A DNA stretch of 64,000 nucleotides from an uncultured Clostridia bacterium (GCA_934132895.1 CAKPAG010000005.1:1-64000), one strand, 5' to 3'. Positions 44,840 through 54,402 are shown, counted from the stretch's first letter. Made by a program: numbers and translations. The notes: a model not told the origin generated them from the letters alone.

Positions 44840-45982
44840 ATGGAAAAGTTAAAAGAGAATAAATTACTGGTAATTGCAATAATAGCAATAGTAATTTTGG
44901 GTGTAGTAGTGTTTTTTGGAGATAAAATGGGTATGAAAAATTCAAATAATAATCAAGATGATATGGATGTTAATGATTCTAAACAAACAGGAGCAGAAGC
45001 AAATTTTAATATCGTAAAGACTAAAGCAAGTAGTTTAACGCTTGAAGATTATTCAACTGATGTTTTTTCTATGAAAAAACCACAGGGATGGAGTGTTGAA
45101 GCAGGAGGATCAGGTATATATTATGCTATTAGAGTATATGATCCACAAGATACTAACAATCAAGTATTTTTAATGTTAAAAATGCAACCACTTTTAAAAA
45201 GTAATACAGCTAAAAGTGCTTGGCAAAATTATTATCAATTATCTGGAAACAACTCACAATATAAAGTGTTTGCTGATGCTGTTGTTTTAGATAATCCAAC
45301 AACTGAAGGCTTTTATAGTAAATTTGGTGAAATTTGTAGTTATATGAATGGTATTGAACTAACACTTGCTTCATTTAGATTTCCAACATTGAACAGTTTT
45401 GCAAAGCAAGAAGAATTTGAGTCTAGTTCATCTATGAAAAATGTAGCACTAGATAGCAAGGTATTAAGAGCAACTTTTACAGGTGACAATCAAAAAAATG
45501 GTGAAGGCTTGTTTATGGCTTCAATAGTAAACTTTGGAACACAATACCAAGGTGGTGCAGATATGGGATATTATATGATTTATGACATAATGGCTATAAC
45601 TGCAGATAAAGATGAGTTTATCAATTACAAAGATATATTATTACAATCAGTTAACTCCATTGAGTTCTCAAATGCGTATGTAACTAAAACTATAGATGAT
45701 GGAAATGCACAAACAAAGCAGGCGTTAGCACTTAATGCAAGTATCCAAAAATCATTTGAATCATATATGAATGCTTGGGAAAATAGACAAAAATCTTATG
45801 ATATTATGAGTCAGAAACAAAGTGATGCAATTCTTGGATATGAAAGAGTATATGACACAGAAAATGGAGATATATACAAAACATATAATGGATTTACAGA
45901 TGATTATACAGGAAATAGATATCAAACAATAACTGATGAAATGTATACAAATAAAATAGAGGGGTATATAGAAAAGAAATGA
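44840..45982 (+). CDS. Membrane-anchored extracellular protein of unknown function
   Basis: 380 aa from the ATG at 44840; a GTG at 44831 is possible but close to AAGGA. A single N-terminal helix (about 10-27: LLVIAIIAIVILGVVVFF), a Gln/Asn/Asp-rich linker, then an ectodomain of about 320 residues. The part FSMKKPQGWSVEAGG (about 74-88) recalls PsbP/DUF1795-type domains, where an F-x-(I/M)-x-x-P-x-x-W pattern is common; this is tentative. The stop overlaps the next start by ATGA, so the two genes form an operon. Confidence 0.65.
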   Translation: MEKLKENKLLVIAIIAIVILGVVVFFGDKMGMKNSNNNQDDMDVNDSKQTGAEANFNIVKTKASSLTLEDYSTDVFSMKKPQGWSVEAGGSGIYYAIRVYDPQDTNNQVFLMLKMQPLLKSNTAKSAWQNYYQLSGNNSQYKVFADAVVLDNPTTEGFYSKFGEICSYMNGIELTLASFRFPTLNSFAKQEEFESSSSMKNVALDSKVLRATFTGDNQKNGEGLFMASIVNFGTQYQGGADMGYYMIYDIMAITADKDEFINYKDILLQSVNSIEFSNAYVTKTIDDGNAQTKQALALNASIQKSFESYMNAWENRQKSYDIMSQKQSDAILGYERVYDTENGDIYKTYNGFTDDYTGNRYQTITDEMYTNKIEGYIEKK

Positions 45983-46428
45983 AAAATAAATTGAGTTTAA
46001 TTGTTGGTATAACTGTTATAGTTGGTATATTGTTTATGGCAATAATATTAGTTGTGAATGTTAAAAATAATAAAGAGGATATAAATGGTTCAAATATAGA
46101 TGAACTTAGTATTAGTAAATTAAATGAAATTAAAGAAAATATAACATCAGTTAGGAAAATAATAGAGTCAGAAGGTGGTTATGAATATTATATAACTTAT
46201 GATAAAGATATAATAGAGAAGATAGTTAACGCACTAGAAAGTATTGAAATTGTTAAAAAAACTGATGTTTCGCTTAGCGACGATGCTACAAGCTATGTTT
46301 TAAATCTATCTGATGTAAAAAGTATATCATATTATTTTGAAGGAGATTACTTAAAAAAAGATAAACAAAACTATGTGATAAATGGATATGAAAGCTTAGA
46401 AAATATAGATATTCCAAAAGAAAAATAA
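45979..46428 (+). CDS. Small membrane-anchored protein, 149 aa
   Basis: Starts within the previous gene's stop (ATGA), indicating coupling. MKNKLS then a hydrophobic helix (about 7-27), followed by a charged ectodomain of about 120 residues. No family recognised. Together with the protein at 44840 it makes a two-gene, two-anchor unit with a shared terminator; they may interact at the outer face of the membrane. Confidence 0.6.
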   Translation: MKNKLSLIVGITVIVGILFMAIILVVNVKNNKEDINGSNIDELSISKLNEIKENITSVRKIIESEGGYEYYITYDKDIIEKIVNALESIEIVKKTDVSLSDDATSYVLNLSDVKSISYYFEGDYLKKDKQNYVINGYESLENIDIPKEK

Positions 46429-46464
46429 AGTTTAGGTATAAATAAAAAGCTTATTATATAAAAT

Positions 46465-46517
46465 AAAAGATAACTATTAGTTGCAGATGATATTCTGGTA
46501 TATAGTTATCTTTTTTA
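46465..46517 (+). terminator. Intrinsic terminator
   Basis: AAAAGATAACTAT pairs with ATAGTTATCTTTT across a long loop and is followed by TT. Confidence 0.8.
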
Positions 46518-46617
46518 ATTTGAATTTAAATGTTTGTAATCTTAATTGGCATATAATTAAGTCATAATATAGACTTTTTAAATTAATTTTAGTATAATAA
46601 AGGCGAAGGTGAAGAAT

Positions 46618-49600
46618 ATGGATTTTGTTCATTTGCATGTGCATACTGAGTATAGTTTGTTAGATGGTGCTATAAGGATAAAAGAGCTAGTAAAAAAAGT
46701 AAAAATGATGAATATGAAAGCAGTAGCAATAACTGACCATGGTAACATGTTCGGTGCTATTGAGCTATATAAAGAATGTAAAAAAGAAGGAATAAAACCT
46801 ATTATTGGATGTGAGGTATATGTTGCACCTAGAAGTAGATTTGATAAGCAAGGTAAATTAGATGGTGAAGTAAATCATTTAGTACTTCTTGCAATGAACA
46901 ATACTGGGTATAAAAATCTAGCTAAGCTTTGTTCTTTGGGATACACAGAAGGCTTTTATTATAAACCTCGTATAGATATGGAAATTCTAAAGAAATATAA
47001 TGAGGGAATAATTGCTTTAAGTGCATGTTTAGCTGGAAAAGTAGCTTCACAAATAATAAATACAAATGTTGAAGGTGCTAAAGAAACAGTAAAAGAGTTT
47101 ATAGATATATTTGGTAAAGATAGATATTTTTTAGAAATCCAAGATAATAAATTAAGAGAACAAATACTAGTAAATCAAAAATTAATAGAATTTTCAAAAG
47201 AGTTTGGGGTAGGGTTAGTAGCTACAAATGACTGTCACTATTTAGAAAAAGAAGATTATGACTTTCATGAAGTATTACTATGTATTGGAACAAGGACAAC
47301 GCTTAGTGATGAAAATAGGATGAGTTTTAAAACAAACGAATTCTATGTTAAGTCGCCTGAAGAAGAATGGAAAGCTTTTAGCTATGTACCTGAAGCAATA
47401 GAAAATACTGTAAAAATAACTAATATGTGTAATGTAGAGTTCGAATTTGGCAAGATAATACTTCCAGAATTTAAAATTGATGAAGATATAACTCATCTTG
47501 AATATTTTAAAAAATTATGCTATGCAGGAATACCTAAAAGATACGGAGAAAATCCATCAAAAGAAGTTTATGATAGATTAGAATATGAAATAAATGTAAT
47601 AGATAAAATGGGATATATAGATTATTTTTTGATAGTACAAGACTATATTAATTATGCTAAATCTGTAGGAATAGCAGTAGGACCAGGGCGTGGTAGTGGA
47701 GCAGGTTCAATTGCAGCTTACCTTATAGGAATAACAGATATTGACCCATTAAGATTTAATTTAATATTTGAACGTTTTTTAAATCCTGAAAGAGTTAGTA
47801 TGCCCGACTTTGACGTAGATTTTTGCTATGAAAGAAGACAAGAAGTAATTGATTATGTAGGAAGAAAATATGGAAAAGATCATGTTGCCCAAATTATAAC
47901 TTTTGGTACTATGGCGGCTAAAGCGGCAGTAAGGGATGTGGCACGTGCCTTAGATATATCTTATCAAAAAGCAGATTTAGTGGCTAAGTTAATACCATCA
48001 AAGTTAAATATAACAATAGATAAAGCATTAGAAGAAAGCAAAGAACTAAGTGCTCTTTATGAAACTGATATGGAAGTGCGTGAAATAATTGAAATGGCCA
48101 AAAAAGCAGAAGGAATGGTACGTCATGCTTCTACACATGCGGCCGGTGTTGTTATAACTAAAAATCCAGTAGTAGATTATGTTCCACTCTATGAAAATCA
48201 AGACGTTATATCTACTCAATATACGATGACAACTTTGGAAGAATTAGGACTTCTTAAAATGGACTTCTTAGGACTTAGAACTTTAACTGTTATATCAGAT
48301 ACATTAAAGCTTGTAAAAAAAATACATGGTACTGATGTAGATTTCGGAAGAATGGATGATAAGGCTACATTTAAGATGCTTTGTGAAGGAAAAACTACAG
48401 GTGTGTTTCAAATGGAAAGTCCTGGATTTAGGCAAATGATGGTTAAGATGCAACCTGATACTTTAGAAGATATAATTGTAATGATTTCGTTATATCGTCC
48501 TGGTCCAATGGACCAAATACCAAGGTATATACGAAATAAAAAAAATCCTGATGATATAATATATACACATGAATCACTAAAAAATATATTAAAAGTAACA
48601 TATGGATGTATGGTATATCAAGAACAGGTTATGCAAATATTTAGAGATTTAGCTGGATATAGTTTAGGAAGAGCCGACCTTGTAAGACGTGCAATGGGAA
48701 AGAAAAAGTTAGATGTAATGGCTAAAGAAAGAGAAATATTTGTATTAGGAGCAACTAAAAATGGAATAGATAATATAAGTGCAAATAAAATATTTGATGA
48801 GATGGCAGAATTTGCTAAGTATGCTTTCAATAAATCACATGCTGCATGTTATGCTGTAGTAGCATACCAAACAGCGTATTTAAAAGCACATTATCCACAT
48901 GAATTTATGGCAGCTACTATGAATAGTATGTTAGGAAATTTAAATAAAATACCTGAGTATATAGAAGAGTGTAAAAAAATGAATATAGAGGTTTTAAAGC
49001 CTGATATTAATGAAAGTTATGCAAAGTTTGCTGTAATAAATAAAAAAATAAGATTTGCACTTGTTTCTATTAAAAATGTCGGAGTAAACGCTATAGAAGA
49101 AATAGTAAAAGATAGAAAAATCAATGGAAAATTTAACTCTTTTATAGATTTTTGTGAAAGAGTAGCTGGAGAACAAGTAAATAAAAAATGCATTGAAAGT
49201 TTAATAATGGCTGGAGCATTTGATGAGATAGAAAAAGAGGTTAATAGATACGATTTGCTAGAAAACTATGAAAGTATTGTAGATAATGTAGTAGAAACAA
49301 AAAGAAATAACTATATAAATCAAATTAATTTATTTGACACTCAAGAAGAAACAAAAAAACGAAATATGGTAGTAAAAAAGAGTGGAAGACGCATATCTAA
49401 AAAAGAACTTATAGAAATGGAAAAAGAAATGCTTGGACTTTATGTATCAGGTCATCCATTAGATGAATACAAAGAATATATTTCAAAAAATTCAACTGTA
49501 ACAAGTAAAGATTTAAGTTCTAATGAAAATGAAGAACAAAATGAAGATAGAGTTTTAGATAAATATGATGATACTGTTCAAACTTTTTGTGGAATCTTGA

Positions 49601-50055
49601 CAAGTAGAAAGGTTCTTACTACAAAGAGTAACAAGCAAATGATGTTTGCTTTAATAGAAGACCTATATGGCTCAATCGAGGCAGTTATATTTCCTAATGT
49701 TTTTGCAAGATTTGCAGAACTTTTAGTAAAAGATAAAATACTAAAATTAACAGGAAAAATTAATATAAAAGAAAATGAAAAACCTAAAATATTAGTGTCA
49801 AATGTGGAAGAAATTACAATGTCTAAAAAAATATATATAAAACTTCCTAAAGATAAGATAGATTTTGAATCAAGAGTTATTGAGTATGTAAAAAATATGG
49901 AAAGCGAATGTAAAGGAAATAGTCCTGTATATATTTTCTATGAGGGGACTAATAAATTAAAATTACTTAATAAATCAATGTGGCTTAATACTTTAAATGA
50001 TACAGTAGAGAAGCTACAAATAGCGTTTGGTAAAGAAAATATTAAGGTAAAATAA
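46618..50055 (+). CDS. dnaE: DNA polymerase III subunit alpha (DnaE)
   Basis: 1145 aa. The ATG at 46618 after AAGGTGA gives MDFVHLHVHTEYSLLDGA, the usual PHP-domain start; a GTG at 46609 lies in the ribosome site. PHP domain residues 1-205; palm with GPGRGSGAGS (about 359) and the catalytic PDFDVDF (about 396); tandem helix-hairpin-helix region around 830-900; C-terminal OB fold (TFCGILTSRKVL, about 985). In Firmicutes DnaE extends RNA primers while PolC is the main replicase. Single gene, 190 bases after the preceding operon. Confidence 0.96.
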   Translation: MDFVHLHVHTEYSLLDGAIRIKELVKKVKMMNMKAVAITDHGNMFGAIELYKECKKEGIKPIIGCEVYVAPRSRFDKQGKLDGEVNHLVLLAMNNTGYKNLAKLCSLGYTEGFYYKPRIDMEILKKYNEGIIALSACLAGKVASQIINTNVEGAKETVKEFIDIFGKDRYFLEIQDNKLREQILVNQKLIEFSKEFGVGLVATNDCHYLEKEDYDFHEVLLCIGTRTTLSDENRMSFKTNEFYVKSPEEEWKAFSYVPEAIENTVKITNMCNVEFEFGKIILPEFKIDEDITHLEYFKKLCYAGIPKRYGENPSKEVYDRLEYEINVIDKMGYIDYFLIVQDYINYAKSVGIAVGPGRGSGAGSIAAYLIGITDIDPLRFNLIFERFLNPERVSMPDFDVDFCYERRQEVIDYVGRKYGKDHVAQIITFGTMAAKAAVRDVARALDISYQKADLVAKLIPSKLNITIDKALEESKELSALYETDMEVREIIEMAKKAEGMVRHASTHAAGVVITKNPVVDYVPLYENQDVISTQYTMTTLEELGLLKMDFLGLRTLTVISDTLKLVKKIHGTDVDFGRMDDKATFKMLCEGKTTGVFQMESPGFRQMMVKMQPDTLEDIIVMISLYRPGPMDQIPRYIRNKKNPDDIIYTHESLKNILKVTYGCMVYQEQVMQIFRDLAGYSLGRADLVRRAMGKKKLDVMAKEREIFVLGATKNGIDNISANKIFDEMAEFAKYAFNKSHAACYAVVAYQTAYLKAHYPHEFMAATMNSMLGNLNKIPEYIEECKKMNIEVLKPDINESYAKFAVINKKIRFALVSIKNVGVNAIEEIVKDRKINGKFNSFIDFCERVAGEQVNKKCIESLIMAGAFDEIEKEVNRYDLLENYESIVDNVVETKRNNYINQINLFDTQEETKKRNMVVKKSGRRISKKELIEMEKEMLGLYVSGHPLDEYKEYISKNSTVTSKDLSSNENEEQNEDRVLDKYDDTVQTFCGILTSRKVLTTKSNKQMMFALIEDLYGSIEAVIFPNVFARFAELLVKDKILKLTGKINIKENEKPKILVSNVEEITMSKKIYIKLPKDKIDFESRVIEYVKNMESECKGNSPVYIFYEGTNKLKLLNKSMWLNTLNDTVEKLQIAFGKENIKVK

Positions 50056-50061
50056 TAAAGC

Positions 50062-50135
50062 TTGACATTTTTATTAAAAGTGGTATAATATCTTATGTTA
50101 AATAAAATATGTAGTAAACTGTTAAAACAGTTTAC
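50062..50135 (+). promoter_or_regulatory. Promoter with palindromic operator-like element
   Basis: TTGACA (50062-50067), 16 bases, TATAAT (50084-50089) with an extended TGG. Downstream, GTAAACTGTT (50114-50123) and AACAGTTTAC (50126-50135) form a perfect 10-2-10 inverted repeat between promoter and ribosome site. There is no T-run, so a repressor operator or mRNA hairpin is more likely than a terminator. Confidence 0.65.
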
Positions 50136-50158
50136 AAGTATAATGTAGGAGGAATAAA

Positions 50159-51166
50159 ATGTTAAAACTTAAGTGCATAAAGAATATTTCAAATATTCGG
50201 GTCATTTTGCCAGAATCATGGCATGAAAAGGTTATTGAATTTGGTAAATTAGAAAAATTTCCCTATGAGCTTAAAGTAGAGGGAATAAAAAGTCAAGGTA
50301 AAGATAAGTATTATATATGTATACCTGAAAATCAGAAAAAATACAAGAAAGAAAAAATTGCACTTTCAGAGTATGCTATTAAGTACTTGATTGGAACTGA
50401 AGTAGAAGATTCAAATGAAGGATACTTATTTAAAGATTATTTGCCTATAGAAAATTCAAAAATTTTAATTACAAATATAATAAATCCTAGTGAAGTTATT
50501 CCATGTGATTTTTTACCAGATGTAAAATTAATTGAATTTGATGGAGAAATTATTATTGCTATTACATTTATAGTAAGCTATATTAATGGTAATGGTTTTG
50601 CAGATGTTAGGCAATATAGTGATGGAGTAAGAAAATCAATGTGGAAGTTTTTATTCCATCCTGATGAAACTTATCTTACCGATTATGAGAAAATGTTTAA
50701 AGACACTATTATACATAAGGAGTTTGCATTAAAAAGTTGTCAAAAACTTGCAAGGTACTTAGAAGCAGAAGGTGCTTTTGAGCATGCAGAGGCTTTAAGG
50801 GAAAGAGGAAAGGTGCATGATAATAGTAAAATAAGTGATGAAGATGAGTTACATGCTTTATCTAGAATCGTTAATGATAAAGTCACTTTAGTGGATCCAA
50901 CTAAGAAGCTTAGCCCTATAAAAAGGGATGCTATTGCACTTCATTGGAAACACAATACTCATCATCCTGAACATTTTAAATCTCCAATTGATATGAGCAA
51001 ATTAGATATAATGGAAATGTGTTGTGACTGGCATGCACGTTCAGTTCAGTACAATACTGATTTCTTAGAGTACATTCATACTCAACAAGAAACTAGGTTT
51101 CATTTTCCAGACTGGATGTTTGCTGAAATTTTACATTATTGTGAAGTACTTGCTAGCAAGTATTAA
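50159..51166 (+). CDS. DUF5662-like protein with HD-type histidine motifs
   Basis: 335 aa. The N-terminal 140 residues are unassigned. The C-terminal part has HDNSKIS (about 219-225), HWKHNTHHPEHF (about 262-273) and EMCCDWHARS (about 285-294), the spacing of His/Asp residues expected for the DUF5662 family, which resembles HD-fold metal hydrolases. A likely nucleotide or phosphoester hydrolase, substrate unknown. Strong AGGAGG. Codon 14 is an in-frame CGG (50198-50200) that is simply read as a residue (NIRVILPESW); the protein continues normally. Confidence 0.75.
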   Translation: MLKLKCIKNISNIRVILPESWHEKVIEFGKLEKFPYELKVEGIKSQGKDKYYICIPENQKKYKKEKIALSEYAIKYLIGTEVEDSNEGYLFKDYLPIENSKILITNIINPSEVIPCDFLPDVKLIEFDGEIIIAITFIVSYINGNGFADVRQYSDGVRKSMWKFLFHPDETYLTDYEKMFKDTIIHKEFALKSCQKLARYLEAEGAFEHAEALRERGKVHDNSKISDEDELHALSRIVNDKVTLVDPTKKLSPIKRDAIALHWKHNTHHPEHFKSPIDMSKLDIMEMCCDWHARSVQYNTDFLEYIHTQQETRFHFPDWMFAEILHYCEVLASKY

Positions 51167-51167
51167 G

Positions 51168-51213
51168 AAAAAGTCAATAGAAGTTTAAATATTTACTTCT
51201 ATTGACTTTTTTC
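51168..51213. terminator. Bidirectional terminator
   Basis: AAAAAGTCAATAGAAG (51168-51183) and CTTCTATTGACTTTTT (51196-51211) form a perfect 16-bp stem. It separates the convergent DUF5662-like and SPFH genes. Confidence 0.92.
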
Positions 51214-51249
51214 ACTAAAACTAAAAAAACTTTAGTCAAATTATTTTAT

Positions 51250-52200
51250 TTATTCTTTTGAAGTTTTTGAATCTCCTTTAATGATTTCAGTAGCAGCTCC
51301 TAAAGCTCCCATTGCTTTTGTAGCATCAAAAGGTATAAATACTTTATTTGCTTTTCCATCAGCTACTTTCTCTAATGTTTCTAAAGATTTTAAAGCAACT
51401 AAATTTTGATCAGGTTTTGTATTCATAATAGCAGAATATACCATATTTATTTCTTGTGCTTTTGCATCTGCTACTTTTTTTATAGCTTCAGCATTACCTT
51501 CGGCTTCAAGAATTCTAGATTCTCTGATACCTTGAGCACGTCTTATACTAGATTCTCTTTCAGCTTCGGCATCAAGTATAGTAGCTTGTTTTTTACCTTC
51601 AGCAAGAGTAATATCTGCTTGACGTTTACCTTCAGCTTCAAGGATTATTGCTCTTTTATTTCTTTCAGCATTCATTTGTTTTTCCATTGCATCACGAATA
51701 TCTACAGGTGGTTTGATATCTTTAATTTCAACTCTATCAACTTTACATCCCCATCTATCAGTAGCTTCATCAAGTATATCTCTTAATTGGGTATTGATTA
51801 AATCTCTTGAACTAAATGTAGCATCTAAGTCCATTTTACCAACAATATCACGAATTGTTGTAATAGCAATATATGCTATACCTTTTTGTAAACTTTCAAT
51901 TTCATAAACGGCTTTTGCAGGGTCTGTTATTTGATAGAAAACAACAGTATCAATTGTTATAGTAACATTATCTTTAGTTATAACACTTTGTGGTGTTACA
52001 TCCATTGTTTGTTGTTTCAAACTTACAACAGCTCTTACATTATCAATAAATGGAACTATAAAATTAAGTCCAGCTTCAGCTGTTTTGTGGTATTTACCAA
52101 AACGTTCTATAATACGAACTTCAGATTGCCTTACAACTTTTATTGAAGCAGCCGCAACTACTAAAATAAATATACCTAAAATAATAAAAACTATTTCCAT
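51250..52200 (-). CDS. SPFH/stomatin-like membrane scaffold protein (QmcA/HflC type)
   Basis: 316 aa. An N-terminal membrane helix (about 3-18), then the SPFH domain (VRIIERFGKYHKTAEAGLNFI, split across about 27-47; VDTVVFYQITDP-like segment about 83-95) and a long Ala/Glu/Arg-rich coiled coil (AEGKRQADITLAEGKK, RRAQGIRESRILEAEG). Forms oligomeric membrane microdomain scaffolds. The gene lies 25 bases downstream of nfeD on the minus strand, the standard NfeD-SPFH pair. AGGAGG precedes the ATG. Confidence 0.92.
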   Translation of the reverse strand: MEIVFIILGIFILVVAAASIKVVRQSEVRIIERFGKYHKTAEAGLNFIVPFIDNVRAVVSLKQQTMDVTPQSVITKDNVTITIDTVVFYQITDPAKAVYEIESLQKGIAYIAITTIRDIVGKMDLDATFSSRDLINTQLRDILDEATDRWGCKVDRVEIKDIKPPVDIRDAMEKQMNAERNKRAIILEAEGKRQADITLAEGKKQATILDAEAERESSIRRAQGIRESRILEAEGNAEAIKKVADAKAQEINMVYSAIMNTKPDQNLVALKSLETLEKVADGKANKVFIPFDATKAMGALGAATEIIKGDSKTSKE

Positions 52201-52225
52201 AAATAAATCCTCCTAAAAAATATAA

Positions 52226-52666
52226 CTAAATAGAGTTATTAGTTTTAACTCTTAATTTTACACCATCAATTCCAGTAATTTCAACCGTAGAATTTTCAGG
52301 TATAATTTCATTATTTTCAGAAATCGCAGACCAAAGTTCACCATTTACTTTCACTTGACCTTTTGATTCTAAATTATTAATTTCTTTTATTACAATAGCT
52401 TGTTTACCAACCATTGCATTACTATTCATTGGAACATCTTCAGTTTTAATGAATTTTTTTAATAAAGGTTTCATAAAAATTATCATTAAAGCAGTTGATA
52501 TTGTAAATACTCCTATTTGTACAGGTAAGCTAAATCCAAGTATATTAGCTATGAAAGCAAGAAATGCTCCTATACCAGGCCAAAACATTAAGAAAGATAT
52601 TGTAAATATCTCCGCTATAAGAAATGCTCCACAAAGAATTAACCAGATAGCCCATACAGGTAACAT
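52226..52666 (-). CDS. NfeD-like membrane protein
   Basis: 146 aa. Three hydrophobic segments in residues 1-70 (WAIWLILCGAFLIAEIF; LMFWPGIGAFLAF) followed by a C-terminal OB-fold of about 65 residues (VGKQAIVIKEI, GQVKVNGELWSAIS), the short NfeD form. It is translated from a strong AAGGAGG and precedes its SPFH partner in one operon. NfeD proteins anchor or regulate stomatin-like scaffolds in the cell membrane. Confidence 0.9.
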   Translation of the reverse strand: MLPVWAIWLILCGAFLIAEIFTISFLMFWPGIGAFLAFIANILGFSLPVQIGVFTISTALMIIFMKPLLKKFIKTEDVPMNSNAMVGKQAIVIKEINNLESKGQVKVNGELWSAISENNEIIPENSTVEITGIDGVKLRVKTNNSI

Positions 52667-52904
52667 AGTGGCTACCTCCTTTCTTCATTTCTATTTAATA
52701 AATCTTCAAAATAAGTTTAAAGATTATATACTAAATTATACTATAATTAAACTTAAAATACAATAATAATATAAAAAATATGTATAAATTAATATGTTAA
52801 GTATAAATATTTCATTAATGTTAAATTTTTGTTACATGCTTGACATATAATATCATATATGCTAGAATTAAAAAGATTTTTCGAGAAGCTAAAAAGTTAA
52901 AAAT
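52667..52904. other. Divergent intergenic region, nothing else recognised
   Basis: AT-rich DNA between nfeD (minus) and the M23 peptidase (plus). No open reading frame or stable structure was recognised; a minus-strand promoter for nfeD should lie here but no clear consensus was found. Confidence 0.4.
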
Positions 52905-52933
52905 TTGACAAATTCGATAAATTATGCTATAAT
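52905..52933 (+). promoter_or_regulatory. Consensus sigma-A promoter with extended -10
   Basis: TTGACA (52905-52910), 17 bases, TATAAT (52928-52933) with TGC before it. It drives the M23 peptidase gene. Confidence 0.85.
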
Positions 52934-52969
52934 TAAAACGTAGCCAAAAGGAAGGTGTAAATTTAAGTT

Positions 52970-53968
52970 ATGGAAAAAAAAGGCGTGCTCAGTACGCTAA
53001 GATTTATATTTTTTACAGTTTTAACAATAGGTTTAATTTTTAGTGCTGTTTTAGTAACAGTTCTTAATACCTATAAACCAGCTGTAAAAGCTTATTTAAA
53101 TGGTAAGTTTGTTGGATATTTTTCTAGCGAACAACAATTTGATGAAGTATATAATGACTTAGTAACTGAAAAGCAAAGTAGTGATCCAAACGTTAAGGTT
53201 TATTTAGATTATGAACCAACATTTGAGACTAGTTATATAAAAGATAGTGTAGTTGAAAATCAAAATGTTTATACTAATTTAAGAGCTGAAATCAAAACAG
53301 AATACACTATATATAACGTAGCCGTTGATGGCGAAAATAAAATGACATTTAATACTCAAGATGAAGCTAATAAATATGCTGAAAGCTTGAAAAAAGAAGT
53401 GTCTAAATTAAAAACAGAAGTAAAAGTTGAAAAAGTATCTGAACTTGGTGAGATGACATCAATCGAAAGAGCAGATAGTATATTAAAAGATATTGTTGAT
53501 AGAAACAAGCCAGTTGTAACTCCAAAAGTAACATATAATACAAATAGAAGTAATGTTACAAAAGCACCAACAATAGGAGCAACTCAAGTTGCTGCTACAG
53601 GCGGAGGAGTATGGCCAACAGTAAATAGAAGAATAAACTGTGCATACATGGGATATTCAGGACATACAGGTATAGACTTAGGTGGTGCTATAGGTACAGC
53701 TATTTATGCATATAAATCTGGTACTGTAACATTTGCTGGTTGGGGAACAGGATATGGCTTACATGTAAAAGTAGACCATGGTAATGGTATGTCAACACTT
53801 TATGCACACTGTAGTGAACTTTTAGTTTCTGCAGGTCAACAAGTATCTGAAGGACAGATGATAGCTAAAATCGGTATGACAGGTTATACAACAGGACCTC
53901 ACGTACACTTTGAAGTAAGACTTAATGGTGTACCTGTAAATCCATACGGATATATAGCTGGAAAATAA
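52970..53968 (+). CDS. Membrane-anchored M23 (LytM-type) peptidoglycan endopeptidase
   Basis: 332 aa. N-terminal membrane anchor (about 10-32), a spacer domain of about 170 residues, then the M23 domain from about 215: HTGIDLGG supplies the first zinc His and Asp, and HVHFEV the catalytic His pair; YGLHVKVDHGNGMSTLYAHCS and GMTGYTTGPH are also diagnostic. It cuts peptide crosslinks of the cell wall outside the membrane, during growth or sporulation. The nearest ribosome site (AAGGTG, 52952-52957) is 12 bases from the ATG. Confidence 0.9.
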   Translation: MEKKGVLSTLRFIFFTVLTIGLIFSAVLVTVLNTYKPAVKAYLNGKFVGYFSSEQQFDEVYNDLVTEKQSSDPNVKVYLDYEPTFETSYIKDSVVENQNVYTNLRAEIKTEYTIYNVAVDGENKMTFNTQDEANKYAESLKKEVSKLKTEVKVEKVSELGEMTSIERADSILKDIVDRNKPVVTPKVTYNTNRSNVTKAPTIGATQVAATGGGVWPTVNRRINCAYMGYSGHTGIDLGGAIGTAIYAYKSGTVTFAGWGTGYGLHVKVDHGNGMSTLYAHCSELLVSAGQQVSEGQMIAKIGMTGYTTGPHVHFEVRLNGVPVNPYGYIAGK

Positions 53969-54027
53969 TATAACAAACTTGATAAATAAATTGAATAATA
54001 TTTTCAATTATTTATATATAACACCTA

Positions 54028-54075
54028 TTTCTAGGATTTAACCTACCTCGGATTAATTCTTGGATATAGGCAAGG
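54028..54075 (+). promoter_or_regulatory. Possible structured leader of rpsO
   Basis: CCTATTTCTAGGATTTA can pair imperfectly with TTAATTCTTGGATATAGG. Many rpsO mRNAs carry an S15-binding leader for autoregulation; this one does not match a form I can name, so it is only a candidate. Confidence 0.3.
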
Positions 54076-54100
54076 AAAATTTAAAAAGGAGGAAAAAGAA

Positions 54101-54361
54101 ATGACTAAAGAAAGAAAAGCTGAAATTTTATCAACATATGCTAGAGAAAAAAATGATACTGGTTCTGCTGAAGTACAAATTGCACTTTTAACAGAAAGAA
54201 TCAATGAATTAACTGAGCATTTAAAAGTACACAAAAAAGATGAACATTCTAGACGTGGTCTTTTAATAATGGTTGGTAAAAGAAAAAGATTACTTAGATA
54301 TCTAGAAAATAAAAATATCGAAAGATACAGAGATATCAAAACAAAATTAAATATTCGTTAG
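54101..54361 (+). CDS. rpsO: 30S ribosomal protein S15
   Basis: 86 aa. Diagnostic S15 sequence: REKNDTGSAEVQIALLTERI (residues about 17-36), HLKVHKKDEHSRRGLL (about 46-61) and GKRKRLLRYL (about 65-74). Binds 16S rRNA in the platform of the 30S subunit. AAGGAGG lies 10 bases before the ATG. It is monocistronic here; the usual downstream pnp is replaced by a pseudopilin gene. Confidence 0.97.
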   Translation: MTKERKAEILSTYAREKNDTGSAEVQIALLTERINELTEHLKVHKKDEHSRRGLLIMVGKRKRLLRYLENKNIERYRDIKTKLNIR

Positions 54362-54367
54362 AATAGT

Positions 54368-54402
54368 AAAAGAACTCGGAGTATTCGGGTTCTTTTTTCT
54401 AA
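54368..54402 (+). terminator. Intrinsic terminator
   Basis: AAAGAAC-CG pairs with CG-GTTCTTT around GAGTATT with a single mismatch, followed by TTT. Confidence 0.85.
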
